Assembly: GCA_020435295.1 (NCBI GenBank)
Contig: JAGQZV010000004.1
Coordinates: 1-48,582 of the forward strand
Reading direction: 5' to 3'
Length of the DNA: 48,582 nt
DNA from: Bdellovibrionales bacterium
GTDB taxonomy: Bacteria; Bdellovibrionota; FAC87; UBA2466; JACKAF01
In this document: piece by piece, positions 42,739-48,582 of the stretch
How the letters are laid out: every line of letters starts with the position of its first letter
Numbering within the stretch: the first letter of the stretch is position 1
Position numbers and translations under genes: made by a program
Notes under the pieces: model-generated
What the model saw: the letters and a program-made list of their open reading frames with translations, nothing else
The model's database searches: none
What the model was told of the DNA's origin: nothing

Positions 42739-43128
42739 TTAGTAAAGTCCAACGGTGATTAGGTAAGACCAACTTCCGATGTGGAACGTTTCGGTGAAGA
42801 GTGGATCGTTTGTTGGGGCTCCAAGTTTTTGTGAGAGTTTTAGGTTTTGCCGCGTCCCTACCCCCCAAATAAGCTCTCGAAAGAGAGCAGACAGATATAG
42901 CTCGGTGAGGTGGATTGGGAAATTCGTCTCACCGGGCGACTGTCACCTCGCTCTGGTGTTAACAAAAAAAGTTAATAGATTCCGATAAATGAAATCCGTG
43001 CTCCGTTCCGCGTTAACGCTATTTGGTTGCGTCATTGTCAGCTTGGTGCGGGTTCCAATACGTTGTTCTGTAGGGGCGTTGCGGAGTCCCAGCACAAACT
43101 GGCCACCCAAGCCGGACCGCAATAAAAG
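42739..43128 (-). pseudogene. Remnant of an outer-membrane-type protein with an in-frame TGA
   Basis: On the minus strand one frame is open from just after TAA 43131-43129 to TAA 42741-42739, except for one TGA at 42945-42943. Both parts read like one protein: GLGGQFVLGLRNAPTEQRI and STDFIYRNLLTFFVNTRAR before the TGA; FPIHLTELYLSALFRELIWG and TFHIGSWSYLITVGLY after it. The end in alternating hydrophobic residues and a final Tyr fits the last strand of a beta-barrel. No start or signal peptide remains. The flanks 42528-42738 hold nothing I can support. A sequencing error or genuine decay are both possible. Confidence 0.45.
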
Positions 43129-43153
43129 TTACTTAGTCAGACATAGGTTGACC

Positions 43154-43193
43154 AAGGGAGTGTTTCCAACGTGAAGGCCGGAGGCACTCCCTT
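43154..43193 (-). terminator. Hairpin just after the 566-residue gene, possible terminator
   Basis: AAGGGAGTG (43154-43162) and CACTCCCTT (43185-43193) form a perfect 9-bp stem, three bases beyond the TAA of the minus-strand gene. No T-tract follows, so it may stabilise the messenger rather than terminate it. Confidence 0.4.
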
Positions 43194-43196
43194 TCC

Positions 43197-44897
43197 TTAT
43201 TTGGAGTCTTCCTCTTTTTCCTTCTCTTTGAGGCCTAGCTCCTCTTCCAAGATGGCCAGATCCGCCTCGCCAATTTCAAGTGCGGGATCCAATTTCTTCT
43301 CCCGTACTAGTTGGCGAGTGGTTGCAATAAGTTCTTCCAGCTTTTTTCTTTGATCGGCTACTTTTGCAATCTTTCGAAACGTGTCGATCGCCGCATGAAA
43401 TTCCTTTATTTTTTTCATCGCAAGCTCAAATGAGTCCGCTGACTTCACTGCAAGCGTGTCGGTAAAGCCCCCCTTTCCGTCTAGCTTTTCGCCTAGCAGA
43501 TCTTCCAGTGTTGGTCCGGCAGCGAATTCATCCGAGAATTCACGAGCCGCGATAAGGACGTCCTTCCAAAATTCCCGGTAGAATTCAACCGACAGTAGCC
43601 CCTCTTTGGTGAAGAGCGGGGTGTCCAAGTCCTTAGAAACCACCTGGATAGCTTTAGACATGATGGCCTGGATGAGATCTTGATGAGCCTTGTTTCTGAA
43701 TGAAAAGGGGCAAGCAAAGCCGAAGTTGTCTTTGTATTTCTGCTGTAACTCCCACCACTGGAGCTGAATCATGAGAATCATGGCATCTGCATTGACGGTC
43801 ATTTCTCGCCGAGCTTGTTCTTCCGCGTCCTGTTTGATTTGGCTATTGGCTTGGGCCGCGATAACAGCGTTTTCGTCCTTAGCACTTTCGCGCCGGTGCA
43901 AATACCAAACGGTACCTGCCGTCGCCGCGATCAAAATAACGTATCGGGCCCGCCACAGCGCATTTCCCGTAAAAGAAAATACTTTGCCCGGAGCCGTTTT
44001 CCAGGTCAGCGGAGGACGGGCGAGTCGATACCCGAGTGTTCTCAACGAGTCCAAAGCGGCAACCGCCGGTGTTCGTTTTAGCAGATTCAGTTCGGCCAGA
44101 AGTTTTTGCGGGTTGGCAATGCGGCGCGCGAGACGGCTTCCTTTCTGGATCTGTGTGGTGATGGAGCTTAATGTTTTCATTCGAATGCCCACCCCAGCTG
44201 CTCGCGTACCAAGTGTGGCGGACGCCTGCTCTGCTTTTACGAGCGCAGCGTCCAGTTCTGCCTGAAGTTTCTCGAAATCAACAACGGCGCGCCCCCCGTC
44301 GGCGGATTGCTTGAATAGCGAGGCCGGTACCAGCGCGTTCGGTGAGCCAGGGATTTTTCGCATTTTTGCGGCGTAGCGCGCATATTTTGCGTTCACTGTT
44401 GCGGCCCATTCCTTAAACGCAAGATCGTCCGCGACGCGGATTCCCTGCTCGTAACGAGCAAGAGTGCGTTCGTATTCAGCAACGGCTTGGCTGAAAGTCT
44501 TAAATTCGGTGCTGCTCCGAAGTCCTTTAGCAGCGAATAGTTGGGCTTTGGCTCCGTCTAGGACTTGTTTTGCGCCGGATAGCCGGTACGCCGCAAAAAT
44601 GGAGGCCGCAATGGCTACCGTTGAAAGCCCATAGTCGAGAGGCTCATTCCACATGTCGGAAGCGAATTCCTGAGCGTAGCCGAAAAATCCCTTCATCTCC
44701 TGCTGACGCAGAAGCTCCTCCTCATCGGGTGTTTTAGTAGGTCCGGCGTCTACCGCTTTTTCCGGCTGACTAGCTACCTCGTTCACCTTTTTTTGCGCTG
44801 GTGGATCTTCGGCACGCGCAGGTGGCAGTACAATCGATAGTTGAAAGGCCAATGCCAAGCTGAGGCACTGTTTTGCTAGGCTCGTACGTGTACCCAT
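43197..44897 (-). CDS. Large exported or membrane-associated protein, function unknown
   Basis: I start at ATG 44897, two codons inside the longest frame, because AGAGG then lies six bases before it; this gives 566 residues. A signal peptide (residues 1-29, ending LPPARA) is followed by a Pro/Lys/Glu linker. Then come a helical domain with a hydrophobic stretch near residue 90 (STVAIAASIFAAYRL), long helices, and a transmembrane segment near 315-336 (YVILIAATAGTVWYLHRRE). A helical C-terminal domain ends in an acidic Glu/Lys tail. No family is recognised. It is divergent from the giant gene at 45086, and the two share a layout of exported helices plus hydrophobic segments. Confidence 0.75.
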   Translation of the reverse strand: MGTRTSLAKQCLSLALAFQLSIVLPPARAEDPPAQKKVNEVASQPEKAVDAGPTKTPDEEELLRQQEMKGFFGYAQEFASDMWNEPLDYGLSTVAIAASIFAAYRLSGAKQVLDGAKAQLFAAKGLRSSTEFKTFSQAVAEYERTLARYEQGIRVADDLAFKEWAATVNAKYARYAAKMRKIPGSPNALVPASLFKQSADGGRAVVDFEKLQAELDAALVKAEQASATLGTRAAGVGIRMKTLSSITTQIQKGSRLARRIANPQKLLAELNLLKRTPAVAALDSLRTLGYRLARPPLTWKTAPGKVFSFTGNALWRARYVILIAATAGTVWYLHRRESAKDENAVIAAQANSQIKQDAEEQARREMTVNADAMILMIQLQWWELQQKYKDNFGFACPFSFRNKAHQDLIQAIMSKAIQVVSKDLDTPLFTKEGLLSVEFYREFWKDVLIAAREFSDEFAAGPTLEDLLGEKLDGKGGFTDTLAVKSADSFELAMKKIKEFHAAIDTFRKIAKVADQRKKLEELIATTRQLVREKKLDPALEIGEADLAILEEELGLKEKEKEEDSK

Positions 44898-45085
44898 ACC
44901 CATCCTCTCTGGAATGTCTTTTCGTTAGTGTGTTTTATACAAGCAATAGCGGATAACGGACGAACGTTACCATAATTCTATTGCGCGACGCGACAAAAAA
45001 TGTATATCATGGCTCTACTTTAACTATCTATCCAAATTACCTAATTAAATCGCTGCTATAGCAGTGAGACGCTGTAGGGGGTTCT
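44898..45085. promoter_or_regulatory. Divergent regulatory region with palindrome
   Basis: For the plus gene, TTGCGC (44981-44986), a 16-base spacer and TATATC (45003-45008) form a plausible promoter. On the minus strand TATAAA (44938-44933) is a -10 candidate for the other gene. A perfect 12-bp palindrome CTGCTATAGCAG (45053-45064) lies in the leader of the plus gene. An imperfect dyad, GGATAACG and CGTTACC (44951-44971), lies between the promoters and could be an operator. Confidence 0.45.
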
Positions 45086-48000
45086 ATGGGCTCGCGTGTA
45101 CTTTGGATTGCTTTGCTGATTCAGTTTTCCTCCGGTGCAGAGGCTTCCTACGTAGAAGACGCGCACAAAATCATCTGGGATACCCACAAGGAGTACCAAT
45201 CTTTCGAAAAAGGTGAGGGAGACAAAGAGAAGCTACTTGCCGGTGCGAAGTCCCGCCTCGAAGAAATCAAGAAACTGGACGTAGATTTTGTGGGTACCGT
45301 GCAGGAAATCCTGGAGAGCCTGCACTATTTGTCGCCGTCTTATCGTTGGCTGCGCGCACTGCGCTTGGATGTGGATAATACCATCGCAGCGGTGTCCGAC
45401 ACTCTAGTACGTAAAGAATCTAAGGTAGATCTGGATCCCGAAAAGGTAGGAGGGATTAGTCTTGAGGCGATTGATCCGCATACTCATGATCTCATCAACG
45501 CGCACACTAGCCATGCAAACTACACTCCTGTCGTCAGGTTGCTTCAGGCTTGCGCCTTCAACGTGCGACTCCAGGAAGCGTACTTAAAGAACTCGGATAT
45601 GGGAGCTGTCCTAGATGGGGAAAAGCCCCACTTGCATTGGTTTGACTTCATTCAGATCCACGAACACATGGTGTACGCGATTAATGTGCTTCGAAGATTT
45701 TTCCCACTCTTTCCAGATCCTAGTTTCGGCGTGCTGATGGCGAAGGATGCGGGCGACAAGGGCTTTGATGGCCTTTCGGCCTACTGGACAGAGAAGGTAC
45801 AGGCGACGATGACCGCTCCCACACGCAAATTGCCCGAGCCCGTTGCCGAAAACATTAAAGTGTCGGTCCATATCGTCGCTCACGGCGTCTCTATGGTGGA
45901 GCGCTATCGCCAGAGGTTCTTCCCGAAGTTTGATAACGACGCCGAAGGCGTCTTTTTCTCGAATGCTCTGTTTTCAGTACGGGGGGCGCACGCCTGCCTT
46001 GCCCTTGCAAAAGGCTATTCTGATTACGTGGGGGCGCCGTGCGACTTTGCAGGCTTTAAGAAAGCCTTGGTGCAATACATTAAGTACTACGATCAACTGG
46101 CAGATCATGGGGTGCTGGCGCTAGCTTTGCAGCACATTTTGGATTACCTCGATGAGGCTGATGGGGCCCGCGGCATTGGGCGCCTAAAACGTCGGCTTTT
46201 GGACATAGCAGTAAAGAGCCACGTGAACTCAAAAATCGCTGAAGTCTGGCCCAAGCTCATAGACGCTCTCTTTGATGAGACTCTAGATCCCAAAAAGGGT
46301 AAGAATCTGAGAGGGCTACTTCTCGACGACAGCCCGTCGCCTTTAGCCATATACGGGTTATTGAAAAAGGCGTTTTTGAGCGTCGGGGTAGGCGTTTGCC
46401 GTGACGGAGAAAAGCAACTTCGGGAATGTGGCGGCTTTGAGGATTTTCAACCAAACATGGTAGTAGCTCAAGACCTCCTTAAGGGTTTTGAGGTACATGT
46501 GGAAAAAGTTCTGAAGGACAGCCCGCTCGCAGGTTCGATGGAGCAGAAGCTAGCGACGCTTAGTAGGAAAATAAGTTACCTGGATGCAAGTCGGAGCAGT
46601 TGCAGCGCTTACGTCAAACCCACAGCGGAGGACAAACAGAACGCTTCCTGGGTGCAATACTCCGAGGGGTTTGCTTCACACGATGCGGGCCGAGAGGCTT
46701 CGGCGAATGGGTATCACAAGATGATTTGGGTGCATAAAACGAGCGTTACTAACGCTGTAAGCATTCAGGAGGAAGTCGAGTGGCCCAAGAAACAGCTAGC
46801 AGGCCTATCGGTGGTCGCGGCGGTGCAGACCATTCTTCCCAATGTTGTTCATACGCAGATGCTGATTAATGACGGGCGTCTAAAATCTTCAGAGATAACT
46901 GAGCTCGGAATTTCGCTTCCGAAGAATCCCGCTGTGGAATATGTTGCGGCTCGCTACGCTTATCCAGAGTTTAATGCAGTTTCTGCCCAAGCCAAGGCTG
47001 CGTTTATCGATATGCTCCAGCGTTACGCGTGGAAGTACAAACTATTGCAGTTCGAAAAAGACAAACCACTCACTTCAGAGGCGATCGCCCAGGAATTTGA
47101 AAAGCGCTATGATGAGATAGCCGTTCACTATCGAAAGCGTCACCAAGCAGAAATGTACGTAGCCGCGAAGGCGATTCAGAAGTTTGACAAGATGCTCGAT
47201 GATTTTCGCCAACCTGTGTATTACGTCCCACCGGATGCACCCGCAGCCATATACGCGCTTACCGGCGATCCTAAAGCGTCAGCGTTCACGGGTGGCGTCA
47301 AAGAGGATCAGAAGCAAAATAGCACCATTGCGTACTTGGTAGACATGCTCAAGTATGATTTTCTCCTGAACAAGCTGAAAGACAGAAAAGCCGCGCAGGC
47401 AGCGATGAAGAAGACAGTTTTATCGACGGAGGAGTTTCTTGAGTCGTTCAAATTGTACGGGACGAAGTACGCTGGTGCCTACTTGGTAAAGGAATGGTAC
47501 TGGAAGGAAGAGAACCGCGCCACGCTTACAAAGCTCTATGAACACGGCCTTAATATTTGGTACAAGCGGCGTGAGTATTTGGAGTATGCAAAAGATGTGC
47601 TCTTTTACCAGTTTCCGGCTCTAAAGTGGAAGGACGCGTGGAAAGAGTACGATGGATCGGATGCTTCCTACCGGTCCGTACTGCGTGCGTTTCAGGCTAA
47701 TGCTGTTTCTCAGGCGAATCGGTACGCTAGACTAGGTGCTGACAAGGACGAAGACGAAGCGGTCAAAGTGATTCTAGCGGATGTGGTTCCGAATCTGCCG
47801 TTGATGGATATGGTGCTGCGCACTTTTCCTCAATTCAAAAAAGCACTGTGTTTAGAGCAAATCGCCAGAAATTTAACTGAAGAGCGGTTTGATACGGTTC
47901 TCTATTCTGTCGAAGGAGCCGCTGCGGTGCTGTGCTTTGTCCCTGTGTTGGCTCCGGTGGCTGGGGTTGTCACCGTGGCAACGATAGGTGTTGGCTTGGT

Positions 48001-48582
48001 CGCGCACGGGCATCGAGCCTATGTGAAGTACAAAGAAATTGAGAACGCCCGGTTTTTTGAGTCTGCCGTCGGCCCCCAAGTGGATCCGGAGCAGCTAGAA
48101 AACAACATGCTCTACTACCGGGAGATGAACGATGCGTACGGACAAGCGTTGGGCCTGTTTGTAATCGATAGCGTCACGGCGGCAGCGGTGGCGATAAAGC
48201 CTATTCGTGTGGCAGTTGGTGAAGGTCTGAAAGGGATCGGAAGAGGAGCGCGAGCCTACGGACCACCCGCGTGGTCCTATGCGAGGGCGTTTCCGGGGCG
48301 CGTCGCAACAATTTGGAAGGCTGCTTCGAGGGAGGCGCTCAAAGAAGGCGTCCGAGCTGCCATGAACCCCTTCGTCCGTTGGGGCGTAGCGCAAAGATGG
48401 GCGACACGTACTTTGGCAAGTCGCCTCAGTGTCCTGTTCCGCGTGAATTCCACTTGGCTGCCCTTAGGCCGGCGCGTGGGCGCTATCTTTAGCCATACCG
48501 GGAAAGGTCTTTTGGAAATAGTGGCCCACCACCCGTGGAGTCTTTTTGGACACCAATGGGCGCGTACGCCGCTTTCGGTGGG
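45086..48582 (+). CDS. Giant exported protein, function unknown, C-terminus off the window
   Basis: The frame is open from ATG 45086 to the right edge, 1165 codons, with AGGGGG five bases before the start. Residues 1-20 are a signal peptide (MGSRVLWIALLIQFSSGAEA). Residues 21-930 are soluble, mainly helical, and rich in Lys, Glu and aromatic residues; no repeats or known motifs are seen. Hydrophobic stretches lie at about 944-972 (VLCFVPVLAPVAGVVTVATI) and 1021-1037 (GLFVIDSVTAAAVAI). A basic, Arg/Ala/Gly-rich region follows. A large envelope protein or secreted effector would fit, but this is inference. Opposite strand to the exported gene at 43197-44897. Confidence 0.8.
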   Translation, partial: MGSRVLWIALLIQFSSGAEASYVEDAHKIIWDTHKEYQSFEKGEGDKEKLLAGAKSRLEEIKKLDVDFVGTVQEILESLHYLSPSYRWLRALRLDVDNTIAAVSDTLVRKESKVDLDPEKVGGISLEAIDPHTHDLINAHTSHANYTPVVRLLQACAFNVRLQEAYLKNSDMGAVLDGEKPHLHWFDFIQIHEHMVYAINVLRRFFPLFPDPSFGVLMAKDAGDKGFDGLSAYWTEKVQATMTAPTRKLPEPVAENIKVSVHIVAHGVSMVERYRQRFFPKFDNDAEGVFFSNALFSVRGAHACLALAKGYSDYVGAPCDFAGFKKALVQYIKYYDQLADHGVLALALQHILDYLDEADGARGIGRLKRRLLDIAVKSHVNSKIAEVWPKLIDALFDETLDPKKGKNLRGLLLDDSPSPLAIYGLLKKAFLSVGVGVCRDGEKQLRECGGFEDFQPNMVVAQDLLKGFEVHVEKVLKDSPLAGSMEQKLATLSRKISYLDASRSSCSAYVKPTAEDKQNASWVQYSEGFASHDAGREASANGYHKMIWVHKTSVTNAVSIQEEVEWPKKQLAGLSVVAAVQTILPNVVHTQMLINDGRLKSSEITELGISLPKNPAVEYVAARYAYPEFNAVSAQAKAAFIDMLQRYAWKYKLLQFEKDKPLTSEAIAQEFEKRYDEIAVHYRKRHQAEMYVAAKAIQKFDKMLDDFRQPVYYVPPDAPAAIYALTGDPKASAFTGGVKEDQKQNSTIAYLVDMLKYDFLLNKLKDRKAAQAAMKKTVLSTEEFLESFKLYGTKYAGAYLVKEWYWKEENRATLTKLYEHGLNIWYKRREYLEYAKDVLFYQFPALKWKDAWKEYDGSDASYRSVLRAFQANAVSQANRYARLGADKDEDEAVKVILADVVPNLPLMDMVLRTFPQFKKALCLEQIARNLTEERFDTVLYSVEGAAAVLCFVPVLAPVAGVVTVATIGVGLVAHGHRAYVKYKEIENARFFESAVGPQVDPEQLENNMLYYREMNDAYGQALGLFVIDSVTAAAVAIKPIRVAVGEGLKGIGRGARAYGPPAWSYARAFPGRVATIWKAASREALKEGVRAAMNPFVRWGVAQRWATRTLASRLSVLFRVNSTWLPLGRRVGAIFSHTGKGLLEIVAHHPWSLFGHQWARTPLSV

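Noticed and set aside
42779-43174. Two plus-strand frames of 69 and 61 codons
   Set aside because: They are antisense to the barrel-like remnant, lack ribosome sites and have no recognisable features.
45611-48394. Minus-strand frames inside the giant gene at 45086
   Set aside because: They oppose an uninterrupted 1165-codon plus frame with a signal peptide and a good ribosome site.

Overview
The window looks like a chromosomal segment of a Gram-negative bacterium of deltaproteobacterial or Bdellovibrionota type. This placement is inferred from gene order and protein style, not from a marker tree. Supporting signs are SecDF/YajC, LapA-like, lipoprotein and many signal-peptide genes, an acpP-fabF-rpiB-glyA-nusB order, a type A RNase P RNA, large secreted repeat proteins and CXXCH proteins. 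Genes are tightly packed, with many 4-bp overlaps and two convergent overlaps of about 25 bp. I see no tRNA, rRNA, insertion sequence, prophage or CRISPR array.

Layout. 1-6312 (minus): two tandem paralogous, very large secreted proteins built from He_PIG/cadherin-like repeats; the first runs off the left edge. 6554-7842 (minus): two small secreted proteins of unknown function. 7916-13443 (minus): the operon tgt-yajC-secD-secF-asnS. 13459-15923: a Nudix hydrolase, a tiny secreted protein with an apparently leaderless start, rnpB and alr. 15899-19469 (minus): a SpoIIE/RsbU-type phosphatase, a LapA-like membrane protein, a HIT hydrolase and an exported protein with one CXXCH motif. 19608-22272 (minus): a periplasmic PHP-family metallohydrolase coupled to a GT39-like membrane glycosyltransferase. 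22215-34616 (minus): the glycine cleavage genes gcvH-gcvPA-gcvPB and, further upstream, gcvT overlapping a metF-like gene. Between the two parts lie two large exported CXXCH proteins and a MORN/YwqK-repeat protein. Beyond metF are a lysine-rich protein with two zinc-finger-like motifs and a FOXRED1-like FAD oxidoreductase. 34724-42527 (plus): a lipoprotein, acpP-fabF-rpiB-glyA-nusB, an unknown gene, hflX, a D-2-hydroxyacid dehydrogenase and a PPDK regulatory protein. 42739-43128 (minus): a probable pseudogene. 43197-48582: two divergent large exported proteins of unknown function; the second runs off the right edge.

How they fit together. Glycine and one-carbon metabolism is a clear theme: GlyA, GcvT/H/PA/PB and MetF make or use glycine and methylene-THF. 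The FAD oxidoreductase and the 2-hydroxyacid dehydrogenase may act on related substrates, but that is inference. A second theme is envelope biology: giant repeat proteins, exported CXXCH proteins, a MORN protein, a PHP/GT39 pair and the unknown giant pair at the right end.

The points I rate most worth following are the tandem repeat giants with a degenerate VWA-like tail, the exported CXXCH proteins inserted between gcvT and gcvH, the twin zinc-motif lysine-rich protein, the divergent giant pair with the broken gene beside it, the apparently leaderless gene directly after rnpB, and the absence of the nrdR-rib block between glyA and nusB.
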